The position numbers and the translations under genes are program-made. Below the pieces are notes generated by a model. It was not told the DNA's origin. It made no database searches and saw nothing but the letters and a program-made list of their open reading frames with translations. Below, piece by piece: positions 38,569 through 47,575 of a DNA stretch of 64,000 nucleotides (the stretch's first letter is position 1; each line of letters begins with the position of its first letter). This stretch comes from Salinibacterium sp. TMP30. GTDB lineage: Bacteria; Actinomycetota; Actinomycetes; Actinomycetales; Microbacteriaceae. Where the stretch lies: contig NZ_CP151642.1 of assembly GCF_038397785.1 (NCBI RefSeq), positions 930,001 to 994,000 on the forward strand, given 5' to 3'.

Positions 38569-39881
38569 CGTGCGACCTCCTTCTCGGCGGTGGTTTCAGG
38601 GGTAGCGAGTGCGTCCGTGATCAGCTCAGTGGAGACGGTGAGCGGTGGCTCCATAACGGGCAGTTCGCCGGTATCGGTCGAGACGTTGCCGAGTGCGGCA
38701 AGAAGCGTGACACGCGGAACAACGCCAGTGAGGCGGCCCCGCTCATCGATGACAGCCAACGGCAGTGGGCTCTCCACTGAAGGAACAAAAAGCTCCGCGA
38801 GAGCGGTGTCTTCGGGAACTGCGTTGAACTCGTCGCTCATGATCGACGACAGGTCAGTGACGCCCTTATGCACGAGCTTCATGGCGTCGGCGTCGCGAAC
38901 AACACCCTGTAGGGTCCGGTCGCGACTGACGACGAACGCTGTCGACGTCTGTAGATCACGCATGATCTTCAACGCCGCGCGGGGTCCAGCGCCTGCGAAC
39001 ACTGTGGCTCTGACCGGCTCCATAACGCTTGACGCTGTGAGAACGCGTGAGCGGTCAACATCCTGAACGAATTGCGCAACATAGTCGTTGGCGGGGTCGG
39101 TGAGCACGTCTTCTGGCGTGCCGATCTGAACGATGCGACCTTCACGCATTACAGCAATGCGGTCACCGAGGAACATGGCCTCGTTGAGATCGTGTGTGAT
39201 GAAGACGATGGTCTTGCCCAGTTCGGTCTGTAGCTCGAGCAGCTGCTCTTGCATTTCACGACGAATCAGTGGGTCAAGGGCGCTGAATGCTTCGTCCATC
39301 AGGAGCACATCGGTGTCGGCAGCGAGTGCGCGGGCGAGGCCCACGCGCTGCTGCATTCCACCGGAAAGCTCGGAGGGCATTTTTTCGCCCCAGCCCTTGA
39401 GCCCGACGAGGTCAATCGTCTTCTGGGCGCGAGCGAGACGTTCCGCTCGCGGGATGCCCTGAACTTCGAGGGCGTATGCGGCGTTCTCAAGAACGCTGCG
39501 GTGAGGGAAGAGTGCGAAGTGTTGGAACACCATCGAGATGCGACGTTTACGGACGTCGCGAAGTTTCGAAGCGGAGATGCCAGAAATCACATCGTCGCCG
39601 ACCGTTACTGATCCGGAGGTGGTGTCCCACAGTCCGTTGAGCATGCGGATCAGCGTGGACTTACCTGATCCGGAGAGACCCATTACGACGAAAATTTCGC
39701 CTTTATGAACGTCGAAGCTCGCATCGATTACGGCAGCAGTGCCGAGTTCTGTGATCTCATCCCGGGTGGCTCCGTTCTGGAGTCGCTCGACTGCTTCTTT
39801 AGGGCGACGGCCGAAAACCTTATAGAGGTTCTTGGCGCTGACTGCGATTTCTTCGGTCACGTTCTCCTGAATGCTCGGCAC
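38565..39881 (-). CDS. Glycine betaine/proline ABC transporter ATPase with CBS domains
   Basis: 438-aa ProV/OpuAA-type ATPase. Walker A GLSGSGKST, signature LSGGMQQRVGLARAL and Walker B VLLMDEAFSALD are present, with two C-terminal CBS domains (from about residue 285) that sense ionic strength in this family. First gene of the osmoprotectant operon. GTG 39881 is used; GTG 39860 with AGGAG just upstream is a second candidate. Confidence 0.94.
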   Translation of the reverse strand: MPSIQENVTEEIAVSAKNLYKVFGRRPKEAVERLQNGATRDEITELGTAAVIDASFDVHKGEIFVVMGLSGSGKSTLIRMLNGLWDTTSGSVTVGDDVISGISASKLRDVRKRRISMVFQHFALFPHRSVLENAAYALEVQGIPRAERLARAQKTIDLVGLKGWGEKMPSELSGGMQQRVGLARALAADTDVLLMDEAFSALDPLIRREMQEQLLELQTELGKTIVFITHDLNEAMFLGDRIAVMREGRIVQIGTPEDVLTDPANDYVAQFVQDVDRSRVLTASSVMEPVRATVFAGAGPRAALKIMRDLQTSTAFVVSRDRTLQGVVRDADAMKLVHKGVTDLSSIMSDEFNAVPEDTALAELFVPSVESPLPLAVIDERGRLTGVVPRVTLLAALGNVSTDTGELPVMEPPLTVSTELITDALATPETTAEKEVAR

Positions 39882-40305
39882 CCTGGGGGGCTCCGCTCTT
39901 CTCGATTACGGTCCGGGTTGCGCGCACTTATCTGCTCATGTGGCGCTCAATCGAGCCAACATGGTGAGGGGAATCATTTTCGGAATGGTTCCGGTGCGAA
40001 ACAACCGTACGAACGTCAACCCGACTTGCGGGATGGCACGCGCGGCCTGATTTCGTAGCTCCCGTTCACTGCGCCAAATATGGCGAAACGGGAACCGGGC
40101 TGTGATCAACGGTAACGCCTTTGAGGTATTCGCGCAGGTTTGCGTCCGCCAGATTGGGGACATAACACCCTTAGCGGCATCACCGATCCGCGGCACAGTG
40201 GGCATCGAAGGGGGTCGCCTTTGTTGCCTATTCGTTACATTGGCGTGATCGTTTGACACCGTGGCGCGACGAATCCATCGGTTTAGCTGCGATGAATCCT
40301 TCGGC
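39882..40305. other. 424-bp non-coding leader of osmoprotectant operon
   Basis: No convincing gene on either strand; the open frame crossing it on the minus strand overlaps tesB and looks like shadow. It must hold the operon promoter. I see a CGCCA-N4-TGGCG palindrome at 40072-40085 and a TTGACG at about 40018-40023 on the minus strand, but no assignable -10. Confidence 0.5.
40072..40085. promoter_or_regulatory. Palindrome upstream of osmoprotectant operon
   Basis: CGCCA and TGGCG separated by AATA in the leader of the transporter operon; candidate operator only. Confidence 0.3.
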
Positions 40306-41172
40306 TTAGCGAGGCGGCCGTACCATGCCCTCTTGAGCAACACTGGCGATAAGTCGACCTGCACGATCGTAGATGCGACCCAGCGAGAGGCCGCGGCCGC
40401 CGATTGCGTTCGGTGACTCTTGAACATAGAGAAGCCACTCATCCACTCGCGCCTCGCGGTGCCACCACATGGCGTGGTCGAGGCTCGCGACTTTGATGCC
40501 GGGAGTCGCCCATGCGAGGCCGTGGCGCCGCATGATCGACTCGAGGATGGAGTAGTCGCTTGCGTAGGCGAGAGCCGCGCGATGAAGGTTCATGTCGTCG
40601 GGCATCGGGCCCACTGATTTCAACCAGACTGCCTGGTGCGCGACGTGTCCGCCCTCAACAGAAATAAAAATTGGCGACGGTACATATCGCATGTCAAAGG
40701 GACGCTCGGATGCCCAATAGCGAGCGACCGGATGTTCCAACGATGCCAGCGATTCCGCTGTTGTCGGCAGCGACTCTGGGTCAGGCAAGTCAGCAGGCAT
40801 CTCAATTTGGTGATCGAGGCCGTCATCCTCGTCCTGGAATGACGCAATCGCTGAGAGGATCGGCACGCCATCCTGGTAGGCCTGCGTGCGCCGTGTCGAG
40901 AATGATCGACCGTCATGGATGCGATCGACGGAGAAAGTTATCGGGAGGTTGATGTCTCCGGGGCGCAAGAAATAACCATGCATCGAGTGAACGATTCGGT
41001 CCGCTGCGAGGGTGCGCTGGGCGGCGACGAGCGCCTGCGCAAGCACTTGCCCGCCGAAGACTCGCCCCTGCGGCATCCATTGGCTTGGACCAGTAAAAAT
41101 ATCTTCATTGGTTCGTGCGCCGGTGTCGGTCAGATCGAGGGCAGTTAGAAGCCCAGACATAGGGTCGCTCAT
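40306..41172 (-). CDS. tesB: Acyl-CoA thioesterase II
   Basis: 288-aa double-hotdog thioesterase. RVFGGQVLAQALVAAQRT, HSMHGYFLRPGDINLPITFSVDRIHDGRSFSTRR and the C-terminal SLDHAMWWHREARVDEWLLY are TesB signatures carrying the catalytic Asp. Hydrolyses medium- and long-chain acyl-CoA. Divergent from the 41193 gene, with nearly overlapping -10 elements. Confidence 0.94.
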   Translation of the reverse strand: MSDPMSGLLTALDLTDTGARTNEDIFTGPSQWMPQGRVFGGQVLAQALVAAQRTLAADRIVHSMHGYFLRPGDINLPITFSVDRIHDGRSFSTRRTQAYQDGVPILSAIASFQDEDDGLDHQIEMPADLPDPESLPTTAESLASLEHPVARYWASERPFDMRYVPSPIFISVEGGHVAHQAVWLKSVGPMPDDMNLHRAALAYASDYSILESIMRRHGLAWATPGIKVASLDHAMWWHREARVDEWLLYVQESPNAIGGRGLSLGRIYDRAGRLIASVAQEGMVRPPR

Positions 41173-41178
41173 GCCTGT

Positions 41179-41184
41179 AGTTTA
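41179..41184 (-). promoter_or_regulatory. -10 element of tesB (leaderless)
   Basis: TAAACT on the minus strand, 6 nt before ATG 41172. The same bases read TAGTTT on the plus strand one position earlier, possibly serving the divergent gene. Confidence 0.5.
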
Positions 41185-41192
41185 GGAGACCT

Positions 41193-41873
41193 ATGACTGG
41201 ATCGTTTACTTTGGTGGATTCCCTTGCCCTGGGTGATCTGCACGTATTTTTGGGGCGCGCCGCTCGCGTTGATGAGGGTTCCGTGCGCCTTATCGGCGGT
41301 GCCGGAGTGCTGGCCGTCTACGTTTCCGTGCTGCACCCAGCGGGACTACTTGATCAGAGCCCCACGGTGCTTGGCCTCCGTACCTTCGCGCTGGCCTCGA
41401 AAGATACCTTCGATGCCGTGGTGCCGGTGCGTTCCCTGCTCGGGCGAGTGGAGAGCGCCATTGAGGCGTCAGCTGACACGTCTGGCGAACCCGTTACGGT
41501 GACTCTGCCAATGAGCGTCAACACTGTCACCTGGGCCGCTATCACCCCGCCGCGCAAAGGCTGGGTAGCGATCGACTCAGTTGCCCGTGAAGTTCTCGAA
41601 GGTGCGGCACGCGAGGGGATTGACGAAGTCGCACAGGCCGTTCCCACCGGAGCGGGTGAAGCGATCGTGCACAAAGTGCGCACCGAAGTGTGGGGTCGCC
41701 CGCTCGATAACCCCGACTACTTGCCCGCAGGCGCAGGTTTTGCCGCAGTGAGTCTCGGGTTCCTCGGCGACGAAGAATCAGCCTCAATATATGAATCAGG
41801 TGCGTGGACCCGCGTGACGACCAAGCGCGGTCACGTGCTCGTGAAGCGTCGCGCCTGGTCGGTCGCTCGTTAA
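41193..41873 (+). CDS. Conserved hypothetical protein (226 aa)
   Basis: Soluble protein starting MTGSFTLVDSLALGDLHVFLGRAA, with RLIGGAGVLAVYVSVLHPAG and WAAITPPRKGWVAID. I recognise the general look of an actinobacterial conserved protein but no function. AGGAG lies 6 nt before the ATG. Divergent from tesB. Confidence 0.75.
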   Translation: MTGSFTLVDSLALGDLHVFLGRAARVDEGSVRLIGGAGVLAVYVSVLHPAGLLDQSPTVLGLRTFALASKDTFDAVVPVRSLLGRVESAIEASADTSGEPVTVTLPMSVNTVTWAAITPPRKGWVAIDSVAREVLEGAAREGIDEVAQAVPTGAGEAIVHKVRTEVWGRPLDNPDYLPAGAGFAAVSLGFLGDEESASIYESGAWTRVTTKRGHVLVKRRAWSVAR

Positions 41874-41892
41874 AAACTGGGAACTACGCCCA

Positions 41893-42579
41893 CTAAAGCG
41901 AGCCGAGCAGCGGCGCAAACTCTCGGATTGCTCCCACAGTGATGAGAACGGCAACACCGCAGCCGACGACTACTACTGCAATCGCAACCCACAACGGGGC
42001 AAGTCCCGTGCCGATGTAGCGCTTCACATTTGAGGTGCGACCGATGACGTAAAGCAGACTCCCAAACACAATAAGGCCCCACGGCAGGGGATACGGAACC
42101 CCTCGACGTTCCAGCTTTTTGCCATCCGCATAGGCAAGAAAGAAATTGGCGATGAAAACAAACCAATACCCACCGAACGCAGCAAGATAGACAGGGCTGG
42201 TGACCACCGAGAACTGTGCCTCGGGTGAGAGGTCATTGGGATCGAGCGCTATAGAGAACGAGGTGATGTAGGCAGCGCTGAGGTAGGGCACGAGTGACAA
42301 CAGGGAGACAGCCCAAATTTGCCACGTGTAAGGCGAAAGCTCGCGCTCGGACGATGTGAGTGAGCGAGCGACCGACCGCGGAGGGCTTGCATAGGCGGCA
42401 GTGTTTCCCGCCGAGTGCGTCGGCGCTGGGGCTGATGGCGTCTGAAGCGAGTGAGGTGCCGGTGCGGGTACGTACTCGCCCATTCCCCAACTTGAGCCGT
42501 TCCACCATTCTTTGCCGACGCCACCATTCGGATTGCGGTACCAGCCAGGTTCTGACGGTGGCGACGAAGAATTACTCAT
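41893..42579 (-). CDS. DUF2510 membrane protein
   Basis: 228-aa protein with an N-terminal DUF2510 module (PGWYRNPNGGVGKEWWNGSSWG), a Pro-rich linker and a C-terminal membrane domain with four hydrophobic segments. The start at 42579 is chosen because TACAAT lies 6 nt upstream; the longer frame runs into a pseudogene. Function unknown. Confidence 0.8.
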   Translation of the reverse strand: MSNSSSPPSEPGWYRNPNGGVGKEWWNGSSWGMGEYVPAPAPHSLQTPSAPAPTHSAGNTAAYASPPRSVARSLTSSERELSPYTWQIWAVSLLSLVPYLSAAYITSFSIALDPNDLSPEAQFSVVTSPVYLAAFGGYWFVFIANFFLAYADGKKLERRGVPYPLPWGLIVFGSLLYVIGRTSNVKRYIGTGLAPLWVAIAVVVVGCGVAVLITVGAIREFAPLLGSL

Positions 42580-42585
42580 GTTGAA

Positions 42586-42591
42586 ATTGTA
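42586..42591 (-). promoter_or_regulatory. -10 element of DUF2510 gene (leaderless)
   Basis: TACAAT on the minus strand, 6 nt before ATG 42579. Confidence 0.6.
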
Positions 42592-42617
42592 TCCGCAGAC
42601 GAGGCTCATCCTGTGCG

Positions 42618-43190
42618 TTAGGGCGCTGCGATACTCCGCCCTGCAGCACGTCCGCTGACGAGGCAACCCCCTAAGAATGTGCCCTCGAGTGTGTCGGCGA
42701 CGATGAAGTCACCACCATGTTCGTTGAAAGCTTCGACCGGTGCTGAGGCGCCGTTGCCGAGTCGCTGACTGAGGAGTTCACGCACGCTTTTGTCCGTCAG
42801 GTCGGGATTTTGCTCGATACCGGAGAGGGCAAACTTCTCTCGATAATTGCTTGAGTCAGCCCGCACGAGATCATGGTTGCCACCGATTCCCCTGCTCGTC
42901 ACGATCGTGGCGGGGGCGCGAAGCTCAAAGTCGCCGACGACAATTCGGTTGCTCCCAGCGCCGCGGCCACTCATCCTCGTCTCGATCAAAACCGGCTATG
43001 CCAAACCAGTCTTGACGCCCCAATTCGAGCGAATCCTTGATGCCCATCCGGCGCTGTTCTGGGGAGTCGACGAAGGAAGAGCCCGCCGAACGACCACCAG
43101 GCTTGGCCACCGAGGCTGGCTTCCGGTTCTTGCTCAACAATCGCGACTTGTATGCCGCGTCATCCGCCAATTTCATAGCAACTTTCGTGT
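42618..43190 (-). pseudogene. FAD-binding dehydrogenase remnant
   Basis: Pieces of a 550-aa-class FAD-binding dehydrogenase occur in order but in different frames: VAIVEQEPEASLGGQAWWSF, then VDSPEQRRMGIKDSLELGRQ to DEDEWPRRWE, then GDFELRAPATIVTSRGIGG, then GASAPVEAFNEHGGDF joined directly to EGTFLGGCLVSGRAAGRS. At least two frameshifts and two large deletions are implied, and the FAD-binding N-terminus is missing. Confidence 0.75.
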
Positions 43191-43337
43191 GGCACCTTGT
43201 GCACCGTGCGGTGTGTAGGTACGGTCAAAATAACTCCGAGCGACGAGGCTTGGGTCAACCTGTGGTTTACCAATCACGGTTGTGAGGATCGCTTGAGCGT
43301 GGCTTACCGGCATACGTGAGGGCAGATCGGAGAAACG

Positions 43338-44456
43338 ATGAGTACTACCGTGCCCGTAAAGGCCCAGAAACCTGAGGCTAAGAGGCAGAACCCTGAGTTC
43401 GTGCAGCTTCTTGACCCTGAGGGGAACCGGCTGAGTGATGACCTCTATGACCCTTGGGTGTCAGATGTCACCGGCGATCAGCTCGCGAGCCTCTATGAAG
43501 ACCTCATCATCGTGCGTCGCATCGATACCGAGGCGACTGCCCTTCAGCGTCAGGGTGAACTAGGACTCTGGCCGCCGCTGTTCGGCCAAGAAGCAGCACA
43601 GGTCGGTTCTGCCCGCACTTTGCGGCCCGACGATTTTGTTTTTTCTAGCTACCGCGAAAATGCTGTCGCTTACTGCCGAGGCGTGAAACTGCCCGACCTT
43701 GTGCGGGTGTGGCGCGGTACTGCCGCATCGGGGTGGGATCCGTTCTCCGTGGGCATGGCAACTCCCGCCGTGATTATTGGCGCGCAGACGCTGCATGCCA
43801 CCGGCTACGCCGTCGGATGCAAAAAAGATGGTGTCGACAGTGTTGCGGTGGCCTACTTCGGTGATGGTGCCACCAGCGAGGGTGACGTCAGCGAAGCGAT
43901 GGTCTTCGCGGCCTCGTTTAAGGCTCCCGTGATTTTCTTCTGCCAAAACAACCAATGGGCAATCTCTGAGCCTGTCGGGCTTCAGGCACAGCGGCCGATT
44001 GCCGATCGGGCGCCCGGATTCGGAATCCCGAGCATCCGCGTTGATGGAAACGATGTGCTCGCCGTCATGGCTGCAACGCGCAGTGCTCTCGACCGTGCAC
44101 GCAACGGCGGAGGCCCCACCTTTATCGAAGCCGTGACGTATCGCCGTGGCCCGCACACCACCTCTGACGACCCGAGCCGCTATGTGGACCCTGTGGTTGC
44201 TAAAGAGTGGGAAGCACGCGATCCGATCGCGCGCGTCGAAGCGTTTTTGCGCAGCGAAGGGGTGCTGACCGACGAACTGGCGGCATCCATTCAGAGCCGA
44301 GCAGATCTGGTGGCGGCAGAGTTCCGTGCAGGATGCCTCGGGCTCGAGAACCCCGAACCGCTCAGCGTTTTCGACAACGTGTATGCCACCGAACACTCGG
44401 GACTTGCGCGTCAAAAGAGCCAATACAAGGCGTACCTAGAGGGGTTTGAAAAATGA
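43338..44456 (+). CDS. bkdA: 2-oxoacid (branched-chain) dehydrogenase E1 alpha
   Basis: 372-aa thiamine-diphosphate enzyme that decarboxylates 2-oxoacids in the dehydrogenase complex. The ThDP/Mg motif is GDGATSEGD (near residue 175) with NNQWAISEP downstream, and the phosphorylation-loop region YRRGPHTTSDDPSRY fits E1 alpha. I favour branched-chain 2-oxoacids over pyruvate because the genes sit beside a leucine operon with the order known from mycobacterial bkdABC. GGAG lies upstream of the ATG. Confidence 0.88.
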   Translation: MSTTVPVKAQKPEAKRQNPEFVQLLDPEGNRLSDDLYDPWVSDVTGDQLASLYEDLIIVRRIDTEATALQRQGELGLWPPLFGQEAAQVGSARTLRPDDFVFSSYRENAVAYCRGVKLPDLVRVWRGTAASGWDPFSVGMATPAVIIGAQTLHATGYAVGCKKDGVDSVAVAYFGDGATSEGDVSEAMVFAASFKAPVIFFCQNNQWAISEPVGLQAQRPIADRAPGFGIPSIRVDGNDVLAVMAATRSALDRARNGGGPTFIEAVTYRRGPHTTSDDPSRYVDPVVAKEWEARDPIARVEAFLRSEGVLTDELAASIQSRADLVAAEFRAGCLGLENPEPLSVFDNVYATEHSGLARQKSQYKAYLEGFEK

Positions 44457-45454
44457 CTGAACTGACTCTGGCAAAAGCACTCGGCTCAGGATTGCGACGA
44501 GCACTCAGCGACGACGACAAGGTTGTGCTCCTCGGTGAAGATATCGGAGCCTTGGGTGGCGTTTTTCGTGTCACCGATGGTTTGCAGCGCGATTTCGGCA
44601 CAGAACGAGTGATGGACACACCGCTTGCTGAAGCAGGAATTATCGGCATGGCAGTCGGGCTCGCGTTCCGTGGTTACCGTCCGGTCTGTGAAATTCAGTT
44701 CGACGGCTTCATCTACCCGGGTTTCGATCAGATCGTTGCTCAGGTTGCGAAGCTGCACTATCGCACCGCCGGAAATGTGCGGATGCCGCTGACGATTCGT
44801 GTTCCCTATGGCGGAGGTATCGGAGCGGTCGAGCACCACTCTGAGTCTCCCGAAGCGTATTTCGCGCACACCGCTGGACTGCGGGTGGTCACCTGTTCAA
44901 CGCCGCAGGACGCGCACAGCATGCTGCGTGAGGCGATCGCTTGCGATGACCCGGTTCTGTTTTTTGAGCCCAAACGTCGCTACTGGACTAAGGGCGACGT
45001 CGACGAAGACGCTGTCGGTCTACCGATGGGCAAAGCACGCGTCGTTGTTGAGGGCACTGATGTGACTCTCGTGACGTATGGCCCGCTTGTGGCAACCGCA
45101 TTGGATGCCGCCGTGGCCGCTGCTGACGACGGGATTTCTCTCGAGGTGGTTGATTTGCGTTCGCTCGCCCCGGTTGACTTCGACACGGTTTCGGCAAGCG
45201 TGCAGAAGACGGGGCGACTCGTGATCACCCACGAGGCGTCAGAATCGGGCGGTTTGGGGGCTGAAATCGCGGCGACACTGACCGACCGCTGTTTCTACTA
45301 TCTCGAGGCTGCTCCTGTGCGCATTACGGGCTTCGATGTGCCCTATCCACCGGCGAAATTGGAGGATCATTTCTTGCCTGATCTTGACCGGATTCTTGAT
45401 GGTGTTGATCGCGCTCTTGGTCGCGCCAATTCGCTCACAGGGTGGAGTGCGTAA
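44453..45454 (+). CDS. bkdB: 2-oxoacid (branched-chain) dehydrogenase E1 beta
   Basis: 333-aa transketolase-like beta subunit pairing with E1 alpha. LGEDIGALGGVFRVTDGLQRDFG, EIQFDGFIYPGFDQIVAQVAKLHYRT and VTYGPLV mark the family. ATGA overlap with bkdA indicates stoichiometric coupled translation. Confidence 0.9.
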   Translation: MTELTLAKALGSGLRRALSDDDKVVLLGEDIGALGGVFRVTDGLQRDFGTERVMDTPLAEAGIIGMAVGLAFRGYRPVCEIQFDGFIYPGFDQIVAQVAKLHYRTAGNVRMPLTIRVPYGGGIGAVEHHSESPEAYFAHTAGLRVVTCSTPQDAHSMLREAIACDDPVLFFEPKRRYWTKGDVDEDAVGLPMGKARVVVEGTDVTLVTYGPLVATALDAAVAAADDGISLEVVDLRSLAPVDFDTVSASVQKTGRLVITHEASESGGLGAEIAATLTDRCFYYLEAAPVRITGFDVPYPPAKLEDHFLPDLDRILDGVDRALGRANSLTGWSA

Positions 45455-46914
45455 TGGCTGTTAAGGAATTTGCGCTGCCCGATTTGGGGGAGGGCCTCAC
45501 CGAGTCTGAGATTGTGGAGTGGCATGTTGCTGTTGGCGACATGGTTACTCTGAACCAGCCGATTGCTGAGGTGGAGACGGCGAAAGCGATTGTTTCGCTG
45601 CCGTCGCCAGTCGCGGGAAAGATCTCTGCGCTTCATGCAGAGCCCGGGGCAACTGTCACTGTTGGCACACGGATTGTGACGTTCGAACTCGATGGTGAAG
45701 CGGGCGAAACTGACACGCAGGATGATCCAGAGGCGTCTCAGAAGCCAGCGCAGTCCCAGAAGCCAGCGCAGCCGGATATGTCAGCGCCGACGGAGAAGTC
45801 AGGCGAAGCCGGCTCATCCGATGCCCCCGAACGCAACTCGGTGCTGGTCGGCTATGGCCCTGCCGTGGAGAGCGGCAAGCGTCCAACTCGAAAGGCTCGC
45901 GCGGCTCAGGCGGCTCAGCAGACAGGCCAGTCCGCAGACGCTCCGGCGGCCGATGCACTTGCCCAGACCGTCGAAGCACCCGCGAAGACTGTAAACGCAC
46001 CAGCCACACCGGCTGAAGCACGCACGAAGACCACGCCGCCGGTGCGTAAGCTTGCGCACGACCTCGGGGTCGACCTCACGCGAGTGCAGGGAACCGGACC
46101 TGACGGGCTCATTACTCGTGATGACGTCTCGCAGGCCGCCGATGCGGGAGATCAGAGTTCCGACTCGGCCACGGTGTCACCGTCACGAGAATCAGGGCCG
46201 CGAGCTGGCGGGTCGAATGGTCGGCCACGCGAGCAACGCACTCCGATCAAGTCGGTGCGTAAGGCTACTGCTGCAGCGATGGTGTCGAGTGCGTTCACTG
46301 CACCTCATGTCACCGAGTTTTTGACGATTGACGTGACCAGAACCATCGAACTCGTTGCGCGACTGAAAGCTAGCGGCACCTCAGCATCCGTGCTTGCAGT
46401 GATCGCCAAAGCGCTCTGTATCGGGGTGGCACGCAACCCTTCAGTCAATTCGCGCTGGGATGCCGAAGCTAACGAAATAGTCGAGTTCGGCTACATCAAC
46501 CTCGGTATTGCCGTCGCGACACCGCGCGGGTTGATGGTGCCGAACCTCAAAGATGCCGACTCGCTCACTCTGGCCGAATTGACGGATGCGATCGGCACCA
46601 TTGCGCGTGATGCTCGCGCGAGCAAAGCCACTCCGGCATCGCTCAACGGCGGAACGATTTCGATCACCAACGTTGGCGTGTTCGGCATCGATGCGGGTAC
46701 GCCCATCCTGAATCCGGGAGAAGCCGCCATCTTGGCTATGGGCGCTGTGCGGAAGATGCCGTGGGAGCACCATGGTGAAATTGCGCTGCGCGACGTCATG
46801 ACGCTCAGCCTGTCGTTCGACCATCGGCTCGTTGATGGTGAGCAGGGGGCTCGCTTCCTGACCGATGTTGGCGCAATTCTCAGCGACCCCGGCGCCGTAT
46901 TAGGCATGGTGTGA
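45454..46914 (+). CDS. bkdC: Dihydrolipoamide acyltransferase E2
   Basis: 486-aa core of the complex. One lipoyl domain carries the lipoylated lysine K44 in VETAKAIVSL. A long Ala/Pro/Glu linker, a peripheral-subunit-binding domain (VRKLAHDLGVDLTRVQGTG, about residue 195) and a catalytic domain ending with SFDHRLVDGEQGARF (His457) follow. Transfers the acyl group to CoA. ATG 45454 overlaps the bkdB stop. No E3 gene lies in the window, so E3 must be elsewhere. Confidence 0.92.
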   Translation: MAVKEFALPDLGEGLTESEIVEWHVAVGDMVTLNQPIAEVETAKAIVSLPSPVAGKISALHAEPGATVTVGTRIVTFELDGEAGETDTQDDPEASQKPAQSQKPAQPDMSAPTEKSGEAGSSDAPERNSVLVGYGPAVESGKRPTRKARAAQAAQQTGQSADAPAADALAQTVEAPAKTVNAPATPAEARTKTTPPVRKLAHDLGVDLTRVQGTGPDGLITRDDVSQAADAGDQSSDSATVSPSRESGPRAGGSNGRPREQRTPIKSVRKATAAAMVSSAFTAPHVTEFLTIDVTRTIELVARLKASGTSASVLAVIAKALCIGVARNPSVNSRWDAEANEIVEFGYINLGIAVATPRGLMVPNLKDADSLTLAELTDAIGTIARDARASKATPASLNGGTISITNVGVFGIDAGTPILNPGEAAILAMGAVRKMPWEHHGEIALRDVMTLSLSFDHRLVDGEQGARFLTDVGAILSDPGAVLGMV

Positions 46915-46949
46915 CACGAGGGGTGCCCGCGACAGGTAAGAATGGTCTT

Positions 46950-47519
46950 ATGACCGAGAATCTCGACCCTGCTGCGGCCACCACCACCTCGCGAGTATCG
47001 CGGCGTTTGCTGTGGGGAGTTTTTGCGCTCGCAGCGTTAGTGATCGCCTCCGACCAACTGAGCAAGTGGTGGGCAGAAACGAACCTTGGTGATGGCACTG
47101 TCATTCCCGTTATCGATAACGTTATTTCGTTCCAACTCGTCTACAATCCCGGCGCAGCATTCTCTATCGGTGAAGAATTCACGTGGGTGCTCACGATCAT
47201 CGCGGCAATCGCGGTTGTCGCGATTATCAGATACGCGTGGCGAGTCGAATCACGCGCTTGGGCCTTTGCGCTCGGGCTCCTGCTCGGTGGCGCAATCACC
47301 CACTTGGGCGACCGACTGTTCCGTGAGCCAGGATTCGCTCGCGGTCACGTCGTTGACTTCATCAACTACGGCGGATACTTCATCGGCAACATTGCCGACA
47401 TTGCGCTCGTCGGTGGTGCCGTCATGATCGTCATCATCTCTCTCATGGGCATAGCCAGCAGGCCCGAACCCGCAGCGGCCAATGCTGCAGATGCTGCGGC
47501 TGCGGCTGCGGCTGAATAG
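46950..47519 (+). CDS. lspA: Lipoprotein signal peptidase
   Basis: 189-aa membrane aspartic protease that cleaves prolipoproteins. It has SDQLSKWWAE, the helix VYNPGAAFSIGEE, and the two catalytic aspartates in GGAITHLGDRLFR and GHVVDFINY. The C-terminus is an Ala-rich tail. ATG 46950 is preferred over GTG 46911; AAGAAT lies 6 nt upstream. An unusual neighbour for bkd genes. Confidence 0.92.
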   Translation: MTENLDPAAATTTSRVSRRLLWGVFALAALVIASDQLSKWWAETNLGDGTVIPVIDNVISFQLVYNPGAAFSIGEEFTWVLTIIAAIAVVAIIRYAWRVESRAWAFALGLLLGGAITHLGDRLFREPGFARGHVVDFINYGGYFIGNIADIALVGGAVMIVIISLMGIASRPEPAAANAADAAAAAAAE

Positions 47520-47528
47520 AATTCACTA

Positions 47529-47561
47529 GCGGTCTCAGCGGTCTCAGCGGTCTCAGCGGTC
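47529..47561. repeat. 9-bp tandem repeat, 3.7 copies
   Basis: GCGGTCTCA three times in perfect tandem, then GCGGTC, in the short gap between lspA and the amine oxidase gene. Likely slippage. Confidence 0.85.
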
Positions 47562-47575
47562 AAGGAAGGTCAGGA

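Noticed and set aside
39936-40442. 168-aa minus-strand frame in the osmoprotectant leader
   Set aside because: Overlaps the tesB 3' end, has irregular composition and no motif or ribosome site.
47529-47561. Possible CRISPR-like repeat
   Set aside because: A 9-bp unit in direct tandem without spacers is a microsatellite, not a CRISPR array.
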